The notes under the pieces were generated by a model. The model was given only the letters and a program-made list of their open reading frames with translations, was not told where the DNA came from and made no database searches. The position numbers were made by a program, and so were the translations under genes. From NCBI GenBank assembly GCA_003116975.1, contig BGKB01000061.1, positions 124,001 through 188,000 of the forward strand: a stretch of 64,000 bases of DNA, given 5' to 3'. The stretch comes from Aurantiochytrium sp. KH105. Lineage: Eukaryota > Sar > Bigyra > Thraustochytrida > Thraustochytriidae. Of the stretch, positions 9,449-17,804 are shown one piece after another; position 1 is the stretch's first letter, and each line of letters starts with the position of its first letter.

Positions 9449-12400
9449 TTAGGTCTGCAGGTTGACTGCGGCAAGCATAGTCTCATCCGTGTCGAAAATG
9501 TCCTGGAAGACGTCGAGCGCGTCGCGCGTGCGGTGCTGGTGAACGAGCATGTGCGCCTTGAGAAGTTTCAGCGCCATGGCACCTGGGTCTAAACGTAGCG
9601 CAGCCTCGCAGTCGCGGACACTTTGCCATGCATTGCCTAGATGTCCATGAAGAGTAGCTCGATTGAAGAGTAAATAGAATTGGCGGGTCTGATCCTGGCC
9701 CGAGGGATCCCGGGAACTATCAAGAATGCGTGCAGCAGGCGCAAATTGCCCTTGCATCGTCAGTGAGACCGCAAGAACGAGCCTCGCGGCGACGTGCTGC
9801 TGAAGTTGTGGTTGCTGCAAAATGTCAGCAGTTAATGTTTGGGCCTGTGACGGTGCACGGCGTCGCAAGGCCGCTGCGGCCGCGAGAAGCTGGACTTCTG
9901 CCGCATACACGCCAGGCTGCACTTTGGTCGATGAAAAACAGTGCATTGCAGCTTCGTAGGCCTGGCAAGCGGCGCTGATATGCCCGCATGCGTGCAAGGT
10001 CACGGCAAAGGCAATCTGCAGTGCGCGATTCTGAGCGTGCGGGGGACACGAGAATGCCTCGAGGACAAGACGCGCCTGCTCCACCTCATCCTGCACGAGA
10101 TGTGAGAGTGCGAGACCAGCGATTGCAGTCTGCAAGCTGGCATCGCCAAGGCGCAAGCCTGCATTCCGAGCCTTGTTCATCTGTATTGCAATGTTGAAGT
10201 TTGTCTGCGCCTCGCGACCGCGCGACGATAGAATCCCGCAAAGTCCGAGATTGATGCGCGTGTGCGCTTGATGTGCGGGGTCTAAGTGAACCCCCTCGAG
10301 AAGGACATCTCGCGCACTTTTCAGTCTGAAGAGGGTCTTTTTCCTGGCAAAAGATGGCCCCGCAGCTGCGCTACGTTTCGCTTCGCCTCGCTCCATGCGC
10401 CCGAAGTGCCCGAGCTCGCGTTGACACAGTCCTAAGAGAGCGGCGCCTTCGATTCGCTTGAGCGCAGCGCGCTCGCATGCTGACGTCGAGGGCTGCACGC
10501 GAGTCAACGTTGCCGCGAGGTTGATTGCTTTCGCGAACTGACGCGTAGCGAGGCAGCAGTGCGCAGCAAGTAAAGTCGTGAAAAAGCTGTGTTGAGGAGA
10601 GCGGCCCCGGAGAAATTCAAGCTCTTCAAGGGCGTTCTCGGGCGCCTCGAGACGAATATGAACAATGGCTTTGCGAAGCCGTGCCGCTTGCATGCCTGCA
10701 TCAATCTTGAGTGCGCTCGTATAGGCTAGGGCTGCTCGGCTAAAGTCGTCCGCGAGTTCGTACGCGATACCGAGGTTGTAAGACGCATTGGCGTTCCCAG
10801 GATCAAGACGTATGGCCTCGGTCAACAGTTCGAGTGCACAGCCGTGTTGCTTGAGTTCAGCAAAAGCACAGCTTTGACGCACGAGAAGGCCTGAAGCAAT
10901 GCGGTCGTCTGCGTCCGAAATCGTGTACGCTTGATAGTGGCGCGTCGCCGCGCGTGCCTCGCCACACATGAGGTGCAAATCTCCAAGATGGATGCACGCC
11001 AGAAGCCCTCCACCTGCAGCGGCATTAGTCCAGTGTTTGATCGCCTCTGAAAAGGCACTCAGTGAAGGACGGCCCGTCTTTGTGCAATTTCCTGAAGATT
11101 GCAGTGTAAGCTGCGCATGACAGCTTCCCAAGAGAATGAGCAAATGCTGACGCATCATCGTTGATTCCGAGGACTTGTTTGACTTTGTTTGCGACAGCGC
11201 AATCGTGTAGTACTCGATGGCGCGATCAAACTCTCCCACTTGGTGCAGGATGCACCCCAATGTACGCGCAAGACCTGCTGCAAACACAACCCCAGTTTCC
11301 TCGAGCTCTTTCGCAAGATCTGTCACGAATGCGGCACGGGTGTACAAAGGTGCTTTATCATGTGCAGCAACTTTGAAGAGCGCAAGGAACCAAAGTTCGA
11401 GCAATTTCTCGCTGGGCGCTGCCACACAAGCTTGGAACAGAGGCGCGAGGGACTCTTGCGGGCTGATGCTGGCCACCGTAGATAGCTTGTGCTGCAGAAA
11501 GTCTCTTTGGGCATGGCCGGTGTCGAAAGCTGTGTGAGCAAAGGTTTGCAGGTCTTTAATCGCCTCTGCAAAGCGCCCAATGGACGTACAGCACCTAGCG
11601 CGGCAGACATAGAGCGCAGGTTTTACTTCTGCACCGAAATATATGGCCTTGGAGAATTCAAGAATTGCCAGGTTGTGCTCGCCCCTCTGCATCGCTATCA
11701 TGGCTCTTACGGGGGCCATTTTGGCAAGTACGTCACCTCTGCAACAGCTCTCAACGCGATTGAGGATCCGCCGTGCGCCTTCGGCATCCCGTAAATAACC
11801 ACGACAGACCTCGGCCAGTCGCAACGAGCTGTACGCCGCTTCTGCTTGTCCAAGAGCGTGTAGGAGCTCTGACTTGCCATGCAATCTCTGCAAATCTCGA
11901 AGTGCTTCGTCGGGCTGTTTGCATGCGATATGAAGCTCGTGACGAACACGTAGAATGAGGGCCCGCTCCCTCGGCGTCATCAACGCACGTCGCGTCGTGA
12001 CATCCGAAAGAACTCGCTTGCCGCGTTCAGGCTGACCTTGGCGCTCGAGAACCTCCGCAAGCAAGCAAGAAGCTTCCACGTGACCAGGAACGAGCTTCAA
12101 TGCCTCGCGGAGATCCTTTTCAGCGTCGATAAACTTGACATTGCACGCTAGCGTTTGTGCTCGAAGTACAAGGGAGTTACATTCCTGCAAGACTTCCATA
12201 TTGGTCGCAGATGAAGTGCTGGGCCGCTGTCTTGCAGTGCTTCCACCTGACACGCGCGTTTTCCGTCCAGCTACGCTTGTCCGCTTTCTTGACCCTGAAT
12301 TAGCTGTGGGTCTCGCGGGTACGAGTTTGCCTCCGTCCTCTTTTCTGGAACTATATGCTTCCGCGCGTCGCGTTTTTACCATGTTAACATATTGATCAGC

Positions 12401-14500
12401 AAAGTCTGCTGCCTGGCTGTGGTCACCAAGCAAGAGAAGGCACGAGATAACCTCGTTCACGAGACTTAATGAACAATGCCCTGCGCTTGCTGCCTCGGCA
12501 GCACTTGCAATTGTAGCGTCGAGGTACGCTGACTGGTGTGAGATGCGATAGAGGTCCAAATTAATGCGAGCTAAACGATCCGAGATAGAATTCGCATCGC
12601 CCTTCGTCAAAAGTAAACCTTGCTTCTGTATCTTCTTGACCTCGGCGAGATCTTCCAGTGCCCATGCCAGAATGTCAAGGGCTTCCTGACGAGAGCGCCC
12701 TTCTTGTATTGCAAACGCGTGTTTACTTTTTGCCAACGCGAGAAGCACACGAGGACGGAATTTGGGCTCAAGGCGCACGTCTGCTTTTAGCCCTAAAAGT
12801 TCTCGGACTGCCTCGGCGTGCCGAGGAGCCTCGAGTTCACTACTCGCTCGAGCGCGCAAATACACTGCACTATGACGAACGTGTATGCTCTCCGCCATTG
12901 CCATTGCGAGCACGTGTGAACAGTCGCGATACGTCTCGGTCCACAATCCAATTTGAGCAAGAATTTGCGCGCGTTTTAGCAGTATTTTGGGGTTCTGCGG
13001 GGCAAGGGTTCCAGCGCGAGTCACATGCCAGAGCGCGGAGCGAAGGTTTCCGTCTCGGAGCATCTTGTGCGAATGTGAAAGGTGACTTTCGGCGTCTTTG
13101 TTGATCGAAGTTTCGTCTCTGTCTTGGGTTCCCCTTGCGCTCGAAGAAAAGGATGTCTTCCACGTGAGGCGATCTGTGTCGGGTTCTTCAAGGTGTTGAC
13201 CCACAGCTTCGACCTCAAGCATGCGGAGTCGGTTGTCATATGGAATGGAGACAGACGAAAGAGTTTGCGATTCTTTGGCCGCCGCGAGGTCATCGAGACG
13301 AATGATCCCTTCGCGAATTGAACGATTGTCTGTTTTTTGAGGAAATAGGGTGCGGGATCTCTTTCGAGGCTGCATCTTGTACGAACTGAGACAGGGCGGG
13401 CGTGCATTATTAGTGAATAGGTCACATCCATCGCTCGAAAGCGTATTTGGGTCAAGCGAGATCTTTTCTGGAGCCTTCCCATCAGAGGTACGGGGTGTGA
13501 GCGCTCGACCCTCACTTTTTTCCAAAGGAATGCCTGTGCCGTTTGATGGCTTCCGTCTCATAGGCCCGCGTTCTGTTGCTGTTGCCATGTTTGACATTGA
13601 TGGGTCTCGTGCATTGGAGCCCTGAATCGTCGCATTCTTGCTGGCAGTAGAGGAAAGTTTCACGTGATGGCTTTCCTCTGCGATACTGCGTGCAGAGGCG
13701 CCACCTGAACTACGTCTTCGCTGCGAAGCGTGATCAGTTTTTGCTCGAAAGGATTGAAAGCCAAGCTCCTTTCCCGTTTCACGAATCTTTTCCTCCATTT
13801 GCTTTTCCTGAAGAGTCTGCGCCTGCGTTTGCTCTCCTGATTGGGAGCTCCGCGATGTGGCAGCGTTTCGCGACGGCCGAGCCTCTGATTGGGAATCAAC
13901 TTGCTCTTCCTCAAGAATAGAGTGTTCCGTCGTGCTGTGAAGAAGAAGCCATGCATTCTTTTCATGACTTTGCGGATTCTTTCCGGGTTGTGAAGCGTCA
14001 AAGGAAGCTTTGCTTGTCGTTCGCGATTGCTCTCGTGAAAGTGCGCGAAAGCTCTGACGCGAATTCATGCTTTTGAAGGAGGCCTCGGCATGCGAGTAAC
14101 CATTTCGAGAGCGCGTAGAGAGAGGCAAAGTATTATCGTCAGCCGTATTGAAGCGCTCACGGATAAAATTGTCGGGTCGCCGAGGTTGTAAACTTGGGGG
14201 CAGTTCGTGCGACTGACTTTGGCGTTTGAAGGACATGGAAGCACCTATTTTGCTTGACATGCGCTGCAGCTTGTTTGAGCTTGCCAGGCGGTAGCTTGCT
14301 TGAGTTTTGAGCTGGCCATGCTCGCTTGCGGGCCCGTCTCCGAGCGAAGATGATGAAATTCCTGCTTCGCTGTCACTTTCTAGGGACTTCTTCTTACTTT
14401 TCTTCTTTTTGCTGCTCTTTTCTCCATCTCTTTTTGCCGTCACCATCGCTGCGTCCAAACCCTCATTCTGATTTTCTGCGCCTCCCGTCATCGCGTGCAT
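9449..14500 (-). CDS. Large tetratricopeptide-repeat protein
   Basis: A protein of 1,683 residues from the ATG at 14500; the frame runs 24 codons further only to a TTG. The first ~480 residues are low-complexity, Ser/Arg/Lys-rich and probably disordered, with a Lys cluster (KKKKSKKK) near residue 33. From ~480 to the end the protein is a long solenoid of TPR-like helix pairs. Examples are LRSALWHVTRAGTLAPQNPKI and ALELLTEAIRLDPGNANASY, the latter a near-canonical TPR, followed by FSRAALAYTSALKIDAGMQAA. A disordered insert with Ser/Arg-rich sequence interrupts the solenoid around 770-815. No catalytic domain, signal peptide or membrane segment is visible. TPR solenoids act as scaffolds, so a role in a complex such as ciliary transport or a chaperone is possible but not shown. 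It shares a 196-bp upstream region with the ankyrin gene. Confidence 0.85.
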   Translation of the reverse strand: MHAMTGGAENQNEGLDAAMVTAKRDGEKSSKKKKSKKKSLESDSEAGISSSSLGDGPASEHGQLKTQASYRLASSNKLQRMSSKIGASMSFKRQSQSHELPPSLQPRRPDNFIRERFNTADDNTLPLSTRSRNGYSHAEASFKSMNSRQSFRALSREQSRTTSKASFDASQPGKNPQSHEKNAWLLLHSTTEHSILEEEQVDSQSEARPSRNAATSRSSQSGEQTQAQTLQEKQMEEKIRETGKELGFQSFRAKTDHASQRRRSSGGASARSIAEESHHVKLSSTASKNATIQGSNARDPSMSNMATATERGPMRRKPSNGTGIPLEKSEGRALTPRTSDGKAPEKISLDPNTLSSDGCDLFTNNARPPCLSSYKMQPRKRSRTLFPQKTDNRSIREGIIRLDDLAAAKESQTLSSVSIPYDNRLRMLEVEAVGQHLEEPDTDRLTWKTSFSSSARGTQDRDETSINKDAESHLSHSHKMLRDGNLRSALWHVTRAGTLAPQNPKILLKRAQILAQIGLWTETYRDCSHVLAMAMAESIHVRHSAVYLRARASSELEAPRHAEAVRELLGLKADVRLEPKFRPRVLLALAKSKHAFAIQEGRSRQEALDILAWALEDLAEVKKIQKQGLLLTKGDANSISDRLARINLDLYRISHQSAYLDATIASAAEAASAGHCSLSLVNEVISCLLLLGDHSQAADFADQYVNMVKTRRAEAYSSRKEDGGKLVPARPTANSGSRKRTSVAGRKTRVSGGSTARQRPSTSSATNMEVLQECNSLVLRAQTLACNVKFIDAEKDLREALKLVPGHVEASCLLAEVLERQGQPERGKRVLSDVTTRRALMTPRERALILRVRHELHIACKQPDEALRDLQRLHGKSELLHALGQAEAAYSSLRLAEVCRGYLRDAEGARRILNRVESCCRGDVLAKMAPVRAMIAMQRGEHNLAILEFSKAIYFGAEVKPALYVCRARCCTSIGRFAEAIKDLQTFAHTAFDTGHAQRDFLQHKLSTVASISPQESLAPLFQACVAAPSEKLLELWFLALFKVAAHDKAPLYTRAAFVTDLAKELEETGVVFAAGLARTLGCILHQVGEFDRAIEYYTIALSQTKSNKSSESTMMRQHLLILLGSCHAQLTLQSSGNCTKTGRPSLSAFSEAIKHWTNAAAGGGLLACIHLGDLHLMCGEARAATRHYQAYTISDADDRIASGLLVRQSCAFAELKQHGCALELLTEAIRLDPGNANASYNLGIAYELADDFSRAALAYTSALKIDAGMQAARLRKAIVHIRLEAPENALEELEFLRGRSPQHSFFTTLLAAHCCLATRQFAKAINLAATLTRVQPSTSACERAALKRIEGAALLGLCQRELGHFGRMERGEAKRSAAAGPSFARKKTLFRLKSARDVLLEGVHLDPAHQAHTRINLGLCGILSSRGREAQTNFNIAIQMNKARNAGLRLGDASLQTAIAGLALSHLVQDEVEQARLVLEAFSCPPHAQNRALQIAFAVTLHACGHISAACQAYEAAMHCFSSTKVQPGVYAAEVQLLAAAAALRRRAPSQAQTLTADILQQPQLQQHVAARLVLAVSLTMQGQFAPAARILDSSRDPSGQDQTRQFYLLFNRATLHGHLGNAWQSVRDCEAALRLDPGAMALKLLKAHMLVHQHRTRDALDVFQDIFDTDETMLAAVNLQT

Positions 14501-14696
14501 CCGAGCCTTCACGGTTTCGAGGAGCTCATGCTCGCCCGCGCTCGTGCGAGAAAAGCGAGATAGGCGAGACAAAACGAGACAGCGATTTGAAGGTTTTTTT
14601 TGAGGTAGTTTTTATCCGTTTTCTGTTTTTTTGGGGGCCCCGCTCATTGCACGGCGCCCAAAACCACAAAGATATCCGCGTGCCCTGGGACGCACG
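14501..14696. promoter_or_regulatory. Shared divergent promoter, TPR and ankyrin genes
   Basis: Only 196 bp separate the two ATGs (14500 minus, 14697 plus), so both promoters must lie here or in the first codons. A T-rich tract sits near 14590-14632. No clear TATA box is seen. Confidence 0.4.
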
Positions 14697-17597
14697 ATGG
14701 GACACAGCAGAGGCCGGGCGACGGCGCGATGGCGCTGCTTCGTGTGGTATGGGGCGATGCTGGTTGCCCTCGCGCTCGCGGTACTAACGGACGCGCAGCA
14801 AGAGCTGGTGCAGAGAGTTCCCGTGCAAGTGGACCTTCCAGGCCACGCAGGACGAGCCGAGCAACGACAAGAGCTCAAGCTCCTCGTGCCCACAAAGTCG
14901 CGAGAGGGCGCAATGCAGGTGTCAACGCCCAGCAAGGTGCATGATCTTGCAGTACAGGCTTGGAACGCCGTGGTGGATGGCAATGACGTGGGTCTTTTAG
15001 ATCCCAAGGTCGAAGCGCGGCGAAACGACCAAGTACGCCACGCCCCATTGTCTGCAGAGGAGGCCTGGCACCATTGGCAGGCCGCACAGCAAGGCGTTGT
15101 GGATAGTGGTCGATTCCTCATTACGTTTGGCGTGGCAGTTTCCGTGCAATCTGGCGGCTCCGACTTGCACATTGCTGCAGCTCTCGGGGAGACGGATCGT
15201 TGCAGAGCGTTGCTCGATGACCCAGATCGTCCAGAGATGGAAGTGGACATGCGCAAAGACGTCGATGGAACGACTCCCTTATACTGCGCCATCGCCACAG
15301 GCCAGGTAGACACCGTTCGCTTTCTGCTGCGCGATGCCGGTGCGAACCCGGAATTACACGGTAACAATGGAGTCAGACCGCTCATGCTAGCCGCGACGCT
15401 TGGCCATCTGGAGATCATCAAGGAGCTCGTTTCGTCTGGTGCGGACGTAGACGCGCAGCATTCCTTTGGTGGGACGACAGCGCTTCACTTTGCCGCAGAG
15501 ATGGGCCACGCAATTGTGATTCAATACTTGTGTCAGGATGCTAGTGCCGATGCCGCCCTTCGTAAGACCACGGGTGGCACTGCGCTGCATACGGCGGCTG
15601 ATACTAACCAAACGGAGGCGGCTCGTGCGCTCGTACACCACTGCACAGCAGACGTGCACGCTCTGCTAGCAGGCGACACAACTCCTCTTTACCTCGCAGC
15701 GCAGCGAGGCCTGACAAGCCTCGTGCGAGTGCTTATTGAGGAACTAGGCGCGAATCCCAATTTTGAGATGCCCAAAGGCCAAAATGTGGGAAAACATGTA
15801 TCTGTCGTCGATGACGAAGAAGACCCAAAGGCGGCAGAGCGCAGACGTCAGGCGCAGTACTACGAGACCAAGAATACGGAGATCGGGAATGGAGCGACAG
15901 CGCTGCACGCTGCTGCAGAAAACGGTCATCGGGAAACTGTAGAGGCTCTCCTTTCGCTAGGCGCGCTGCAGACAGGGTCAATGGAAGGCGCCACGCCGCT
16001 TGTGATTGCCCTGCAGTACCATCATCCCGAGATCGCGCTCGACCTTCTTGATGAAAGCGGTAGTGATCCCCAGATTCATGCGCGTGTGCCCCGCGATGGA
16101 TCCTGGAGCCTGTTAACCGCTGTTGATCTCGTCCACGAGTCCGCGGCAAATCGGCGTGTACTCGACAAGCTCTTGCATTGGCCAGGAATTCAGGTGGACT
16201 TGGATAATGGTCGAGGAATAACTCCTTTGACGCACGCCATCGCGCGGCGACGAGATGACGTAGTCGTGAGCCTCTTCGATGTCGGGGCCACTGTCTTTGC
16301 TGCTCAGCCTTCAGCAATTATGGTGGCCTGTCAGATTGGCATGCCCGCAGGCCCAGGGCTGCACCGTCTCATCGATGCTGCCCAGGAAGAGAGGGCATTG
16401 CTAGACTGGGCTGCGAAAAGGGGCGCAGACGCAGGCACGCATCCCATTCATGCTGCCGCAGCCAATGGACATCTTCACATTGTCCGGGAGCTCTTGCATC
16501 GAGAGAAAGAACTCGTTGACCTTCAAGCGGCAAAGACCGGGGCTACATCTCTCATGCTGGCTGCACAATCTGGCCACCTTGACGTCGTGACCAAACTCGT
16601 CGCTGCTGGCGCAAATGTGAATGCGCGTGGCGGCAAAACGATTCATGGCGCTACGGCTTTGTACTTGGCATCCGATGCAGGCCACGCGAACATTGTGGAA
16701 TATCTATTGCAAGAGACGCCGGCTGACGGCTCACTCGCTCTCAATGAATTTGGGACAACACCTCTTCACGTGTCTATAGAACGCAAGCGACACAGCGTCA
16801 CGCGCACTTTGCTTGATTATGCGACGAGTCGCGCTAGCATCAACTTGAAAACCGCAGGAGGATTGACACCGCTTGCTTCTGCTGTGAAGACTGGCAATCC
16901 ATTGTTAGTTCGCACGCTGATACAGGCCGGTGCCAATACGCAAGTTCGTCTTGAAGTCGCTGAGACCGAGGAAGCTACTTTGCTGCAGTTTGCGTTGCAC
17001 CAAGGTAGACACGTTGGCATAAGTGTCATTGAAGTGCTGGCAAGTAGTTCCACTCCAATGGATAAGGTGTCCTTTGAGCTCTGTGTTATGGAGCTCTTGC
17101 GACTGCAAACCAGCCCGAAGCTATACCGTGAGCCCCGGGAAGCAGCGCAGCTTCTAACTATGCTGCTTTCCAAGGTCGATGCAGAACTCATCTTTCCAGA
17201 GTATGCGCTCTTTATCATCGCAAATGTCTACGAGGGGAGCGACGGAAAAGAAGAACTTCGACACGGGGAAAAGCTTCTCGAAGCTCTTTCCCGGTCGGCG
17301 CAATGGGCACGGCTCGATGCGTCGGGCCGTGGCCGTCTGTTACTGCATGCCAGCGAGCTCACAGGCGAACTATCGCCCTTGCAAGCTGCCGTTCAACGCT
17401 CAAGACCGCGACTTGCCAAGGCCCTGCTTCTTGCCGCTGAAGAACCAGAACTCTCCACAAGAATGGTCCACTTGGATCAATCCTTTGGGAAGCTTGGTTC
17501 TGCGCTCATGCTCGCACAAGCGCGTCGCGATTTTCGCATGCTCAAAGTATTGCAGGAGTTCGTCGTTGCAGATCACGGAATTCATGAAGAGCTGTAA
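14697..17597 (+). CDS. Ankyrin-repeat protein with signal peptide
   Basis: A 966-residue protein starting at the first real ATG; the frame reaches further upstream only to a TTG. An Arg-rich n-region is followed by a hydrophobic core (WYGAMLVALALAVL) and a plausible cleavage site after TDA (~32). From ~145 to ~790 there are about 14 ankyrin-type repeats, with typical cores such as DGTTPLYCAIATGQVDTVRFLL, GGTALHTAADTNQTEAARALV, NGATALHAAAENGHRETVEALL and GATSLMLAAQSGHLDVVTKLV. A charged insert (VVDDEEDPKAAERRRQ) breaks the array near 380. The C-terminal ~170 residues are helical without recognised motif. No transmembrane segment follows the signal, so it should enter the ER lumen or be secreted. 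Ankyrin repeats normally act in the cytosol or nucleus, so this location is unusual. Binding partners are unknown. Confidence 0.85.
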   Translation: MGHSRGRATARWRCFVWYGAMLVALALAVLTDAQQELVQRVPVQVDLPGHAGRAEQRQELKLLVPTKSREGAMQVSTPSKVHDLAVQAWNAVVDGNDVGLLDPKVEARRNDQVRHAPLSAEEAWHHWQAAQQGVVDSGRFLITFGVAVSVQSGGSDLHIAAALGETDRCRALLDDPDRPEMEVDMRKDVDGTTPLYCAIATGQVDTVRFLLRDAGANPELHGNNGVRPLMLAATLGHLEIIKELVSSGADVDAQHSFGGTTALHFAAEMGHAIVIQYLCQDASADAALRKTTGGTALHTAADTNQTEAARALVHHCTADVHALLAGDTTPLYLAAQRGLTSLVRVLIEELGANPNFEMPKGQNVGKHVSVVDDEEDPKAAERRRQAQYYETKNTEIGNGATALHAAAENGHRETVEALLSLGALQTGSMEGATPLVIALQYHHPEIALDLLDESGSDPQIHARVPRDGSWSLLTAVDLVHESAANRRVLDKLLHWPGIQVDLDNGRGITPLTHAIARRRDDVVVSLFDVGATVFAAQPSAIMVACQIGMPAGPGLHRLIDAAQEERALLDWAAKRGADAGTHPIHAAAANGHLHIVRELLHREKELVDLQAAKTGATSLMLAAQSGHLDVVTKLVAAGANVNARGGKTIHGATALYLASDAGHANIVEYLLQETPADGSLALNEFGTTPLHVSIERKRHSVTRTLLDYATSRASINLKTAGGLTPLASAVKTGNPLLVRTLIQAGANTQVRLEVAETEEATLLQFALHQGRHVGISVIEVLASSSTPMDKVSFELCVMELLRLQTSPKLYREPREAAQLLTMLLSKVDAELIFPEYALFIIANVYEGSDGKEELRHGEKLLEALSRSAQWARLDASGRGRLLLHASELTGELSPLQAAVQRSRPRLAKALLLAAEEPELSTRMVHLDQSFGKLGSALMLAQARRDFRMLKVLQEFVVADHGIHEEL

Positions 17598-17635
17598 CTT
17601 GACCTTTAAAACTTTGCGATGTCGCACGCATGCAC

Positions 17636-17662
17636 CCACGCACGCACGCACGCACGCACGCA
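17636..17662 (+). repeat. CACG tetranucleotide repeat
   Basis: About six CACG units in the 207-bp spacer between the ankyrin and BAH-protein genes, 40 bp after the ankyrin stop. Confidence 0.8.
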
Positions 17663-17804
17663 GGGCGATTTGTATTTTTCGGGCACGAGGCAAGATGCAC
17701 GTCAAACGATACGCATTCTCTTCTTCTCTACAATTTCAGAAAACCGACATACCTACCTAGTATAGTATTATCCCCATGAAACTTGCAGCAAGTTCAGGTT
17801 CAAA

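Noticed and set aside
14572..14632. Longer starts for the TPR (14572) and ankyrin (14631) genes
   Set aside because: Both begin at TTG. The ATGs at 14500 and 14697 are used instead; the latter also places the signal peptide correctly.
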